A stretch of 64,000 bases of DNA from Clostridium sp. CX1 (GTDB taxonomy: Bacteria > Bacillota > Clostridia > Clostridiales > Clostridiaceae), in NCBI RefSeq assembly GCF_025398335.1, contig NZ_JAODOO010000016.1, forward strand, positions 33,816-97,815. Reading direction: 5' to 3'. The notes beneath the pieces are model-generated. The model was not told the DNA's origin and searched no databases. It was given only the letters and a program-made list of their open reading frames with translations. The translations under genes were made by a program, and so were the position numbers. Below, piece after piece: positions 8,068-15,970 of the stretch (the stretch's first letter is position 1; each line of letters starts with the position of its first letter).

Positions 8068-8818
8068 ACTCAACCTCTTTTCCATGATAAATTACAAGTT
8101 TACTTGTAAGCTTTAAGCAGATATAGTCAACAGCATAGCCTAAAATTCCTATAGAAAAAATTCCTACTATAATAATATCTGGTCTGGACAGTTGCTCTGC
8201 ATCCATTATCATGTATCCTATACCTGAAGATGCTGCAATAAGTTCTGCCCCCATTAAAGCTCTCCAACTGTAACCAAGTCCTAGCTGTATTCCGGTTAAT
8301 ATATATGGAACTGCTTGAGGAAATATTATCTTAAAAAACTTATCTCTACTGCTAAAATTAAATACTTCTCCTACTTCTAAAAGCTTTCTGTCATAATTAG
8401 TAATACCAGTTAACGTACTTGAAAACACGGGAAAAAAGGTAGCAAGAAAAATAACTGCCAATTTGGAGGTTTCTCCAATGCCAAACCACAATATTAACAT
8501 AGGAATAACAGCCATTGGTGGAATATGTCTATTAAATTCTAAAAAAGGTTCCAAATAGTCCATAGTTTTTTTATTCATTCCTACGAAAATAGCAAAAGGA
8601 AAAGCTATTGCAAAGGTTATTATAAAGCCTAAAAACACTCTGTAAAAACTAACCATCAAATGCTTAAGCAAAATACCGCTTTTTAATAATTCATAAGCAG
8701 TACTTGCTACAACCAACGGCTTTGGTATTATATAATCATTAAAAATATGTAAAACAGAGCCTGTCCACCATATTACTAGAATAAATATCGGTATAATCAT
8801 TCCCCTTATCGTGTTCAT
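8027..8818 (-). CDS. ABC transporter permease (SsuC/TauC-like)
   Basis: Inner-membrane permease of 263 residues with about six hydrophobic segments. The cytoplasmic EAA loop, about residues 165-190 (EVGEVFNFSSRDKFFKIIFPQA), contacts the ATPase. It belongs to the binding-protein-dependent permease family used for sulfonates, nitrate and thiamine precursors. First gene of the four-gene operon. ATG at 8818 follows GAAGGGGAC. The transcript must pass a terminator hairpin ending about 25 bases upstream, so expression of the whole operon is probably controlled by antitermination. Confidence 0.9.
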   Translation of the reverse strand: MNTIRGMIIPIFILVIWWTGSVLHIFNDYIIPKPLVVASTAYELLKSGILLKHLMVSFYRVFLGFIITFAIAFPFAIFVGMNKKTMDYLEPFLEFNRHIPPMAVIPMLILWFGIGETSKLAVIFLATFFPVFSSTLTGITNYDRKLLEVGEVFNFSSRDKFFKIIFPQAVPYILTGIQLGLGYSWRALMGAELIAASSGIGYMIMDAEQLSRPDIIIVGIFSIGILGYAVDYICLKLTSKLVIYHGKEVEYGGTDNKESIQEF

Positions 8819-8841
8819 CTAAAGTCCCCTTCATTATTTCA

Positions 8842-8882
8842 GAAAATAAAAAACTTTCCCTAAATTATACTTTAGGGAAAGT
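8842..8882 (-). terminator. Attenuator terminator in the leader of the ABC/HydG-like operon
   Basis: Perfect 12-bp stem ACTTTCCCTAAA/TTTAGGGAAAGT with a six-base loop, followed on the minus strand by TTTTTTATTTT. It lies between the promoter and the first gene, ending about 24 bases before the permease start, so it must be an attenuator rather than an end-of-gene terminator. Confidence 0.85.
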
Positions 8883-9060
8883 CAGATTTCTACCCAATTT
8901 TATAGATATAAATACCTATTTATTGTGTGTACTCTAATTTCCCTTCAGATCAGATATTTCCTTTCTGTTAGGTTTTACTTAAAACACATTGAATTTATCT
9001 GCTAATCCAACATTTTAGAAATTTCTAAAAATATCCGATTTCACAAATAATTAGGTTATA
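8883..9060 (-). promoter_or_regulatory. Structured leader RNA (candidate riboswitch) of the ABC/HydG-like operon
   Basis: Untranslated leader between the promoter and the attenuator. Potential pairing is extensive: ATCGGATAT (9031-9039) with ATATCTGAT (8949-8957) as an enclosing stem with one G-U pair, inside it a perfect TTTTAGAAA/TTTCTAAAA hairpin (9013-9030), a GTTTT/AAAAC hairpin and a TGTTGG/CCTAACA pairing. This multi-branched fold followed by a terminator is the layout of a transcription-terminating riboswitch. I see no conserved core of TPP, guanidine, SAM, THF or preQ1 classes. Confidence 0.5.
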
Positions 9061-9065
9061 CTTTA

Positions 9066-9093
9066 ATTCTATCACCATATTTGCATTTGTCAA
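9066..9093 (-). promoter_or_regulatory. Promoter of the ABC/HydG-like operon
   Basis: Minus-strand TTGACA (9088-9093), 16-base spacer, TAGAAT (9066-9071). Predicts a transcript start near 9058 and an untranslated leader of about 240 bases before the permease ATG. Confidence 0.6.
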
Positions 9094-9127
9094 CTTTTTT
9101 CCAACAACTGCAACTTAGAGAATTTTA

Positions 9128-9274
9128 TTACACATATTGTTCTCCATCTTTATTTTCATAACCACTTTCGTTATAGGCCCTTTTTTCTATAGTTTGTTTT
9201 ATTTGATTTTTTGAAAATTGATTTTGATCTTTAAAGCCCTTTTGTTTAAAGTTTCTTTTATCTCCAACTTTCAT
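9128..9274 (-). CDS. Small hydrophilic hypothetical protein (48 aa)
   Basis: Short gene with a strong RBS (GGAGGTG, 11 bases before ATG) that encodes MKVGDKRNFKQKGFKDQN... ending EQYV. It is highly charged (Lys, Asp, Gln, Asn), with no signal peptide, membrane segment or cysteine. Several other unrelated small hydrophilic genes with good RBSs lie in this window, as is common for late sporulation genes in clostridia, but no sporulation sigma-factor promoter was recognised here. Family unknown. Confidence 0.6.
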   Translation of the reverse strand: MKVGDKRNFKQKGFKDQNQFSKNQIKQTIEKRAYNESGYENKDGEQYV

Positions 9275-9482
9275 AATATAAAACACCTCCACTTTATCAT
9301 CTTGTACATTGTTTATGCTTTCCTACAGTAAAATTTATTATACTTGCATATATTAACTACCATTTTTACGTTATAGCAGATTTCAAAATCCATTATTTTC
9401 AATCCATTATACATATTTTTTTATAAGTATGGCTATAATTACCTTAATGGCATTACAAAATCTTGATTAAGGTGGAATGTAA

Positions 9483-9950
9483 ATGAACGGTGATAAACAA
9501 GATAATCCAAAAAATAGTGGTGAGTATTTTATCGACGACTTTATATATCCTGGCGCTAAAAAAATTAAAATTAGCTTAAATGATTTAAATGTAGTATACT
9601 CTTCCACTGCTCATGCTTTAGGAAGTGCTGAATCCCTTCTTTCTAAAATCATTGAAGGACATGTTCATCATAGTGAACATGTTGCTGTATTAAAAAGGAG
9701 AATATCAGTATATAGTACAGTGTTATCATTATGCAGAAATGCATTGGATAAAGATGAAGATATAGAACTAAACCTTAAATCCTTTGATTTAAAGCTTTTG
9801 ATTCAGATGTTAGAATATGAATTAAAACTAACTCAGGCCTTTAAGAAGTTATCTTCCTTAAATATGGAAAACTTAAATAAGGAGTATAGTAGACTTAAAA
9901 AGGTTTATACTGAACTTTCTGTAATCTATGAAAATTCAATACCTCACTAA
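9483..9950 (+). CDS. Hypothetical helical protein (155 aa)
   Basis: Cytosolic-looking protein, mostly helical, without signal peptide or membrane segments. After a polar N-terminal 30 residues, the rest is three or four amphipathic helices (SAESLLSKIIEGHVHHSEHV, SVYSTVLSLCRNALDKDED, LIQMLEYELKLTQAFKKLSS). ATG follows AAGGTGG. It is monocistronic and shares a bidirectional terminator with the small convergent gene at 10010-10150. I do not recognise the family. Confidence 0.65.
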   Translation: MNGDKQDNPKNSGEYFIDDFIYPGAKKIKISLNDLNVVYSSTAHALGSAESLLSKIIEGHVHHSEHVAVLKRRISVYSTVLSLCRNALDKDEDIELNLKSFDLKLLIQMLEYELKLTQAFKKLSSLNMENLNKEYSRLKKVYTELSVIYENSIPH

Positions 9951-10012
9951 TATTAAAATACGACATAACTTAGGATAATCATATCTAAGTTTATGCCGTA
10001 TTTTAATATTTA
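9951..10012. terminator. Bidirectional terminator
   Basis: Long inverted repeat: AATATTAAAATACG.CATAA.CTTAG on the left and its near-exact complement on the right. It separates convergent genes ending at 9950 (+) and 10010 (-), with A-rich/T-rich flanks on both sides. Confidence 0.85.
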
Positions 10013-10150
10013 GTAGTCCCAAGGATACTTTTCATCTGGTTTGCTCTTAGCAGCCTTCTTCTGGTCTTTTTTATTATTGCTTAGGACTGTGTCAAAATCT
10101 AGCTTTTCCCCTTTTAGATCTTTGTTATCTGACCTAATTCCATTTTTCAT
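10010..10150 (-). CDS. Small hydrophilic hypothetical protein (46 aa)
   Basis: Encodes MKNGIRSDNKDLKGEKLDFD... ending DEKYPWDY. RBS GAGGTGA lies seven bases before the ATG. Lys- and Asp-rich, no cysteine, no membrane segment. The stop codon lies inside the shared bidirectional terminator. No family recognised; small spore-type or regulatory protein are both possible. Confidence 0.6.
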   Translation of the reverse strand: MKNGIRSDNKDLKGEKLDFDTVLSNNKKDQKKAAKSKPDEKYPWDY

Positions 10151-10434
10151 AAATTTCACCTCACTTTTGGAAAGCATATTTTCACCTTAGATTTAACTAA
10201 CAGCATTACCATAGTTCTAAATTTACTTTGATAATATAATACTATTTCACTTTATATTATTTGCAAAGTATTAAAAAACATGAAAATTCACAAGTATTTT
10301 TTAAAATTGTTTTTCTTAATAACCTGTCCAACTGTGGCATACAGTAGCTTGGAAGTATTTCCTTGATTTATTTCTATTATAGATGTCGAATACTACTAAT
10401 AATAATCTTGATTTAAGTCAAGGAGGACCCAAAG

Positions 10435-11508
10435 ATGAGACGAAAAAGAAGGCATAAAAAAAGATATCTAAAAAAAATAATCTTTCTCACAATCATATTT
10501 ATAACAATAGCCGGCTTAGGAAGTTTTTTATATGTTAACTATCAATTAGATAAAATAAAAATTAACCCTATTACTAGAGAAGAAAATAACTCAGAGAGTT
10601 TATCCAATGATGAATATGGCTCCTATACTAAAAAGAACATAGAAAAAGATTCTTCCAAGCTCTATGATGAACAAAGTAAAACAAATAACTCAATAGTTAA
10701 TATAGCATTATTCGGAGTAGACTCTAGAAGTAGCAAGTCAGATCCTCCTCATTCAGATTGTATAATAATTGCTACTATCGATTATAAGCATAATAAAATT
10801 AAATTGTCTTCAATAATGCGGGATACTTACGTTGCAGTAACTGGTCATAACCAAACTAAAATTACTGAGGCATATACCTATGGAGGACCAAAATTAGCCT
10901 TAGACACAATTAATTATAATTTTGACTTAAATATTAAAGACTATGTAACTGTAGATTTTAATGGAATGACAAAAATCATTGATAGTTTAGGAGGCATTGA
11001 CCTTGACGTAAAAAAATACGAACTAAGGGAACTTAACAGATGTATTGCTGAAACTGGAGAAATCGAAAAAAAGAGTTATTCCCTTGTTAAAACATCTGGA
11101 CTCCAAACATTAGATGGTATTCAAACTGTTGCCTATGCAAGAATACGGAAGGTTGGAGATGGTGATTTTGAAAGAACAGAAAGGCAACGTCTAATTTTAA
11201 ACCAAATAATAAGCAAGATGAAAACAGTATCCCCTGCAAAATATCCATATATAGTTTCTGAACTTTTACCATCGGTGGAAACAAGTCTCGATAAGTCAGA
11301 GATACTGGCTGTAGGAGGAAAATTTATCTTTTCTGGTATTTCTAATTTAGAACAACAAAGATTTCCTGTAGATGGTTATTGTAAAGGAGAAGTAGTAGAT
11401 GACATATGGTATCTTGTACCTAAACCAAGCTTAAGTACAACTAAAGAGCAAATATATAACTATATTTTTCAAGATATAAAACCACTTCCTAAAGATCCAC
11501 TATTCTGA
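10435..11508 (+). CDS. LytR-CpsA-Psr (LCP) family cell-wall glycopolymer ligase
   Basis: Membrane-anchored enzyme that transfers teichoic acid or other glycopolymers from undecaprenyl phosphate to peptidoglycan. Residues 1-13 are very basic, 14-34 form a single membrane anchor, then a Ser/Asn-rich linker. The LCP domain runs from about residue 87 to 300: NIALFGVDSRS, SSIMRDTYV, VTVDFNGMTKIIDSLGGIDLDV and YARIRKVGDGDFERTERQR, with the arginines that bind the pyrophosphate. ATG follows AAGGAGGACCC; the RBS is partly inside a small CTTGA/TCAAG hairpin. Monocistronic with its own terminator. Confidence 0.92.
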   Translation: MRRKRRHKKRYLKKIIFLTIIFITIAGLGSFLYVNYQLDKIKINPITREENNSESLSNDEYGSYTKKNIEKDSSKLYDEQSKTNNSIVNIALFGVDSRSSKSDPPHSDCIIIATIDYKHNKIKLSSIMRDTYVAVTGHNQTKITEAYTYGGPKLALDTINYNFDLNIKDYVTVDFNGMTKIIDSLGGIDLDVKKYELRELNRCIAETGEIEKKSYSLVKTSGLQTLDGIQTVAYARIRKVGDGDFERTERQRLILNQIISKMKTVSPAKYPYIVSELLPSVETSLDKSEILAVGGKFIFSGISNLEQQRFPVDGYCKGEVVDDIWYLVPKPSLSTTKEQIYNYIFQDIKPLPKDPLF

Positions 11509-11529
11509 ATATATTTTTCATAATAACTT

Positions 11530-11585
11530 AGAGCCATTGTCATTTTTCTTGTGTAGAGAGAAGAATGCTAATGGCTCTATTACAA
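11530..11585 (+). terminator. Terminator after LCP gene
   Basis: AGAGCCATT/AATGGCTCT stem, 31-base loop region that can itself pair, followed by ATTACAATT. About 20 bases after the LCP stop. Confidence 0.65.
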
Positions 11586-11613
11586 TTAATTATGGAATAA
11601 AATTCATTTTATA

Positions 11614-11642
11614 TTGATATTCCCTGTCTTTGGTGATAATAT
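11614..11642 (+). promoter_or_regulatory. nadABC promoter
   Basis: TTGATA (11614-11619), 17-base spacer, TAATAT (11637-11642). The palindromic operator overlaps the -10 box and the predicted start. Confidence 0.6.
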
Positions 11643-11678
11643 TGTTTTATAGGTGTATATACACCTGTAAAACAATAT
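11639..11678. promoter_or_regulatory. Palindromic operator of nadABC (probable NiaR site)
   Basis: A 40-bp almost perfect palindrome centred between 11658 and 11659; its core is AGGTGTAT/ATACACCT with extended TTGTTTTA/TAAAACAA arms and only one mismatched pair. It covers the -10 box and start of the nad transcript. Firmicutes control NAD synthesis with the niacin-responsive repressor NiaR (YrxA), whose sites contain an AGGTGT/ACACCT dyad as I recall. No niaR gene is in the window. Confidence 0.7.
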
Positions 11679-11701
11679 GTATATCGAGCGGGGGAATAGT
11701 A

Positions 11702-12613
11702 ATGGAAATCAATCTAAATGAAGAAATTATAAAGTTAAAAAAAGAGAGAAATGCCATAATTTTAGCTCATTATTATCAAAGACCTGAAATTCAAGATATA
11801 GCTGATGCTGTTGGAGACTCCTATTATCTAAGCAAAATGGCAAGAGAATGTAGTGAAAATTTAATAGTTTTTTGTGGGGTAAGATTTATGGCTGAAAGCG
11901 CGAAAATCTTATCACCAGAAAAAATAGTTCTTCTTCCTGCTGCCGATGCTGGTTGTCCTATGGCTGACATGGCAGCAGCTGAGGAAGTTAAAATTTTAAA
12001 AGAAAAGCATCCTCATGCAAAGGTTGTTTGTTACATAAATTCTTCTGCTGAGGTAAAGTCTCTATCTGATGTATGCTGCACTTCTTCTAATGCATTAAAA
12101 ATTATAAAGAGTATAGAGGAAAAGGAAATAATATTTCTACCAGATAAGAACCTAGGTGAATATATAGCAGAGCAAATTCCTGATAAAGAATTTATACTAT
12201 GGGATGGATTCTGTATAACTCATAAAAAAGTTAAAGCTGAAGCATTAGAAAAAGCTAGAAGTCTACATAAGGATATACTAATTGCAGCCCACCCTGAATG
12301 TGAAAAACCTGTACGAGCTGCTGCAGATTTTATAGGAAGTACTGGTGAAATTATCAACTTTGTAAGTACAAGCTCTAATAGCAAGTTTCTTATTGTAACG
12401 GAGGAAGGTGTTCTTCATGAGATAAAAAGAAAAAATCCTGAAAAGAAATTTTATCTTCCAGGAGGCGGTATGAGCTGTATAAATATGAAAAAAACCTATT
12501 TAAAAGATGTATATAATAGTCTATTGAATATGGAAAATAAGATAGAAATAAATGAAGAGATAAGAAAAAAAGCTTATGTATCACTAGCTAACATGCATGA
12601 GCTTGGGAGGTAA
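11702..12613 (+). CDS. nadA: Quinolinate synthase A
   Basis: [4Fe-4S] enzyme that condenses iminoaspartate with dihydroxyacetone phosphate to quinolinate, for NAD synthesis. The ATG at 11702 (GGGGG RBS) gives 303 residues, the short NadA form. Cluster ligands are Cys85 (DAGCPMAD), Cys171 (WDGFCITH) and Cys259 (GGGMSC), at the spacing seen in the Thermotoga-type enzymes. AHYYQRPEIQDIADAVGDS near the start is the substrate-binding signature. The in-frame upstream extension (to 11630) would read through the operator and is rejected. First gene of nadABC; nadB follows after five bases. Confidence 0.96.
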   Translation: MEINLNEEIIKLKKERNAIILAHYYQRPEIQDIADAVGDSYYLSKMARECSENLIVFCGVRFMAESAKILSPEKIVLLPAADAGCPMADMAAAEEVKILKEKHPHAKVVCYINSSAEVKSLSDVCCTSSNALKIIKSIEEKEIIFLPDKNLGEYIAEQIPDKEFILWDGFCITHKKVKAEALEKARSLHKDILIAAHPECEKPVRAAADFIGSTGEIINFVSTSSNSKFLIVTEEGVLHEIKRKNPEKKFYLPGGGMSCINMKKTYLKDVYNSLLNMENKIEINEEIRKKAYVSLANMHELGR

Positions 12614-12618
12614 TATCC

Positions 12619-13920
12619 ATGGATATTTTAGCGGATGTTTTGATAGTCGGCACAGGTATCGCAGGGTTGTATACCGCCTTTAATTTAAGAAAAGATTTAA
12701 AAATAGTGATTATTTCAAAGGGTAATATAGACCAATGTAACACCAGTCTTGCCCAGGGAGGAATATCTGTTGCTAGGGGCTACACTGATATAGATTCTTT
12801 TACACAAGATACTTTAAGGGCTGGGCAAATGGAAAATAGTGTAGAAGCGGTAAAAACTTTAGTTGAAGAATCAATGGAAAATATAAATCACCTTTGTAAT
12901 TTAGGTGTAGATTTTGATAAAGACAGAGAAGGCCTATGCTATACCCGTGAAGGAGCTCATAGTATAAATAGAATAGTGCATTGTAAGGACTTTACTGGTG
13001 AAAAAGTAGAAGATATTCTTATTACTAATATTAAGTCAAGAAAAAACACAACTATATTGGAGAATTGTTGTTTAATAGATATTATACAAAAGGATAATGT
13101 TTGTATGGGAGGAATTTGTCTAAAAAATAATGAACAAATTAATATCCTAACCAAAGTTACAATCCTTGCTACCGGAGGAATCGGCGGTATATTTAAGAAC
13201 TCTACTAACCAGAGAATACTTACTGGAGACGGTATCGCCATCGCAATAAAAAACAAAGTAAAAGTTAAAAATCTAAATTATATTCAGTTTCACCCTACAG
13301 CTTTTTTTTGCTCTAATCAAGATGAAAAGAGGTTTTTAATCTCTGAATCTGTTAGAGGTGAAGGCGGTAAACTAATAAATAATGAAGGTAAAAGATTTGT
13401 AGAGGAACTTCTTCCTCGGGATGTAGTTACAAGGTATATATATGAAGAAGAAAAAAGGACTAATAGCCGCAACGTCTATCTTGATGTTAGTTTTATGAAT
13501 AAGGACTTTTTAATTAAAAGGTTTCCAAATATATATATAAAGTGTTTAGAAAATGGTGTTGATATAACAAAAGAACCTATTCCAGTTTCACCGGCTCAAC
13601 ATTATTTTATGGGAGGTATAGATGTAGATTTACAGGGCAGAACCTCTCTTGAAAACCTGTATGCCTTTGGAGAAGTAAGTTGTACTGGAGTTCATGGTGC
13701 TAATAGATTAGCTAGTAATTCTCTCCTAGAGGGATTGGTTTTTTCAAAGCGAGGTGCTATTCAAATAAATAGCATTATTGATACCCTAAAAATATATAAA
13801 ATGCAAGCTCCTAGGCTTAAATATCCCACTAAGTATTATGAGAAAGAGTATAAACAAATTTTAATAGATAACATACTTAAGTTGAGAGGAGATCTTAAAA
13901 ATGAACTGGTTACTTGTTGA
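12619..13920 (+). CDS. nadB: L-aspartate oxidase, short form
   Basis: FAD enzyme that oxidises aspartate to iminoaspartate for NadA; in an anaerobe fumarate is the likely electron acceptor. The N-terminus has the dinucleotide-binding fold DVLIVGTGIAGLYTA, then SLAQGGISVA, and the substrate and FAD region HGANRLASNSLLEGLVF with the catalytic Arg; PVSPAQHYFMGGI is also typical. At 433 residues it lacks most of the C-terminal helical domain present in the 540-residue E. coli enzyme, as in other short clostridial and Thermotoga forms. Its 3' end overlaps nadC by 20 bases, so the two are translationally coupled. Confidence 0.94.
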   Translation: MDILADVLIVGTGIAGLYTAFNLRKDLKIVIISKGNIDQCNTSLAQGGISVARGYTDIDSFTQDTLRAGQMENSVEAVKTLVEESMENINHLCNLGVDFDKDREGLCYTREGAHSINRIVHCKDFTGEKVEDILITNIKSRKNTTILENCCLIDIIQKDNVCMGGICLKNNEQINILTKVTILATGGIGGIFKNSTNQRILTGDGIAIAIKNKVKVKNLNYIQFHPTAFFCSNQDEKRFLISESVRGEGGKLINNEGKRFVEELLPRDVVTRYIYEEEKRTNSRNVYLDVSFMNKDFLIKRFPNIYIKCLENGVDITKEPIPVSPAQHYFMGGIDVDLQGRTSLENLYAFGEVSCTGVHGANRLASNSLLEGLVFSKRGAIQINSIIDTLKIYKMQAPRLKYPTKYYEKEYKQILIDNILKLRGDLKNELVTC

Positions 13921-14755
13921 TGAACTTATTAAAGGTGCTCTTAAAGAAGATATTTATTATGAGGATATAACTACTAACTCTATAGTTGGACATTGTTCTC
14001 AGTCTACTGTAGACTTAATTTCCAAAGAAGATGGCATTATAGCAGGTACAGAAATTTTTACGAGAGTTTTTACTCTCTTAGGCAGTGCTAATACAGAACT
14101 CTATGTTAATGATGGAGATAAAATCTATAAGGGCCAGAAGCTTGGTGAGATTTACGGAAATACTAGAGCTATACTCACTGGAGAAAGAGTAGCGCTAAAT
14201 TTCCTTCAAAGAATGAGTGGTATTGCTACTCTTACAGATAAATTTGTAAAAAAATTAGAAGGAACCACTACAAAGCTCTTAGATACAAGAAAAACTACTC
14301 CTGGTATGAGAGTTTTTGAAAAATATGCAGTAAAAGTAGGTGGAGGATGTAATCATAGGTTTGGGCTAAATGATGGAGTTCTTATAAAAGATAACCATAT
14401 AGATGCTGCTGGAGGAATAAAAAATGCAATTGAGTTGTTAAAAAAGAATGCATCCTTTGTTAGAAAAATAGAAGTTGAAGTAGAAAATTTAAGTCAACTT
14501 GAAGAAGCTCTAGAAGCTAAAGCGGATATAATAATGCTAGATAACATGGATATAGAAACCTTAAAGACAGCAGTAAAAATTGTAAACAGAAAAGCAACCA
14601 CAGAAGCTTCCGGCAATGTTACCTTAGATAGTATAGGTGAAATTGCTAAAACTGGAGTAGACTATATCTCTACAGGTGCATTAACACATTCCTTCAAAGT
14701 TTTAGACTTAAGCATAAAAAATTTAAGAATGTTAAAAAGTAACATTAACCTTTAA
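13901..14755 (+). CDS. nadC: Nicotinate-nucleotide pyrophosphorylase (quinolinate phosphoribosyltransferase)
   Basis: Converts quinolinate and PRPP to nicotinate mononucleotide, CO2 and PPi. 284 residues, normal length. Signatures: ALKEDIYYEDITTNSIV, GERVALNFLQRMSGIATLT, LLDTRKTTPGMRVFEKYAV, GGGCNHRFGLNDGVLIKDNH, EVEVENLSQLEEAL and EASGNVTLDSI. ATG lies inside the end of nadB after AGGAG. Last gene of the nadABC operon; the 120 bases after it hold no strong terminator. Confidence 0.96.
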   Translation: MNWLLVDELIKGALKEDIYYEDITTNSIVGHCSQSTVDLISKEDGIIAGTEIFTRVFTLLGSANTELYVNDGDKIYKGQKLGEIYGNTRAILTGERVALNFLQRMSGIATLTDKFVKKLEGTTTKLLDTRKTTPGMRVFEKYAVKVGGGCNHRFGLNDGVLIKDNHIDAAGGIKNAIELLKKNASFVRKIEVEVENLSQLEEALEAKADIIMLDNMDIETLKTAVKIVNRKATTEASGNVTLDSIGEIAKTGVDYISTGALTHSFKVLDLSIKNLRMLKSNINL

Positions 14756-14878
14756 TATAAAATTAGAAATAATACTTGCTAAAATAATTGTAATTTTAGA
14801 AAACTTTCTATAGTATTAAAACTCCTCTTAGAAGTCAAAATAATAGTGTATCATATGACATGTGAGGAGGAATTATAA

Positions 14879-15268
14879 ATGACAAATCAACAAGAAAAAG
14901 ATAGATTAATGCAAAAAACAAGAGAACAAGAAAAGGATGCACATCGTATAGATCAGCTAATAGATACCGTAGAAAACTATACTAGAACAGAGAGACATCT
15001 TGAGCAATATTCTCATATAGGTGATCCTAAAAACAAAGCTCATGCTAGAGATATACAATGTGCTAGAGAAGCGGAGATTCAACACCTAAAAAATGAAATT
15101 GTTTATGGTGCTGAATATGATGATCACCCATTAGAGAACTTAAAGGAAAATTATGAAGATACAAAGGAATACTTAGACCACTTTGGCAATAGATTAGATA
15201 GTAAAACTTTAGCTAATGTAGAAGAAAAACAAAAAAATAGAGCAAGAACAATAGATCAAATGGAGTAA
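14879..15268 (+). CDS. Hypothetical charged helical protein (129 aa)
   Basis: Strong RBS (GAGGAGGA) before ATG. The protein is rich in Glu, Lys, Gln, Asp and His, with no membrane segment; long helical stretches such as KDRLMQKTREQEKDAHRI and IQCAREAEIQHLKNEI suggest a coiled-coil or helical bundle. A single Cys. Monocistronic and followed by a strong terminator. I do not recognise it; it resembles lineage-restricted clostridial hypothetical proteins. Confidence 0.65.
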   Translation: MTNQQEKDRLMQKTREQEKDAHRIDQLIDTVENYTRTERHLEQYSHIGDPKNKAHARDIQCAREAEIQHLKNEIVYGAEYDDHPLENLKENYEDTKEYLDHFGNRLDSKTLANVEEKQKNRARTIDQME

Positions 15269-15285
15269 TTTAATCTCTTAACCAC

Positions 15286-15335
15286 AAAGGCAGTACAATG
15301 CAAGTAAATCACTTGTTATATTGTACTGCCTTTAC
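15286..15335 (+). terminator. Intrinsic terminator
   Basis: AAAGGCAGTACAAT/ATTGTACTGCCTTT stem with an inner AAGT/ACTT pairing, followed by TTTACTATT, 18 bases after the preceding stop. Confidence 0.85.
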
Positions 15336-15489
15336 TATTGAGTCAACTTAAATTCTCTAAACTTGATAATAAAATTTCAGCAATTAGAAGGATTTTTTAA
15401 TATGTTGTAGAAATTATTACAAGGTAGTAACTTATATTATTTAATAATTTGAGTTTGAATTGAATAAAATTAAGGAAAGGGTGAATTTA

Positions 15490-15927
15490 TTGGAAACAGA
15501 TATAAACTTTAATTCTCTTATAACTTCTGTTGGTAAATGCTGCTTAGGAGAAAAGGATTGTGGTACATGCTCTAAAGAGAGCTGTTTAATTGGTTATTGT
15601 AAAAAAAATCTACTTACCTGTTTGAAAACTAATGAACAATTTATTGATGGAGAAATAGATAACATACCTTTGTTTGATACAAAGATCTTTGACGAAAGCT
15701 CTATAGTTGAAACTGTTGGCCTTATTCTTAATCAGTGTAAAAATTGCAATGCTTATCATGATGAAGAATGTATCATTAACATACTTAGGAGTTCTTGTGA
15801 AGTAATTTTATTTGGAAATCCTAAAGACTATAACGGAAGCGTTTTATTATACTTAAATGATGTAAAACAAGATAATGCTGAACTATCCAGCAGGATATAT
15901 GAGGCATTTGTCAATGCTAAAAAATAA
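15490..15927 (+). CDS. Cysteine-rich hypothetical protein
   Basis: About 145 residues with eleven cysteines. The first half holds KCCLGEKDCGTCSKESCLIGYC, the second CKNCNAYHDEEC and a last Cys near residue 115; such spacing suits a zinc or iron-sulfur site. No signal peptide or membrane segment. The start is uncertain: TTG at 15490 lies five bases after AAGGGTGA and is preferred; TTG at 15460 and GTG at 15481 are alternatives. It lies 43 bases upstream of a rubrerythrin-like gene on the same strand, with no terminator between, so a joint role in redox or oxygen stress is plausible. Family not recognised. Confidence 0.7.
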   Translation: METDINFNSLITSVGKCCLGEKDCGTCSKESCLIGYCKKNLLTCLKTNEQFIDGEIDNIPLFDTKIFDESSIVETVGLILNQCKNCNAYHDEECIINILRSSCEVILFGNPKDYNGSVLLYLNDVKQDNAELSSRIYEAFVNAKK

Positions 15928-15970
15928 AATCTAAAAAACTATTTTAAATAATAGAAAGGATGTTTGAATT

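Noticed and set aside
11630..11701. Upstream 24-residue extension of NadA
   Set aside because: Overlaps the -10 box and operator; the ATG at 11702 has the RBS and the family start.
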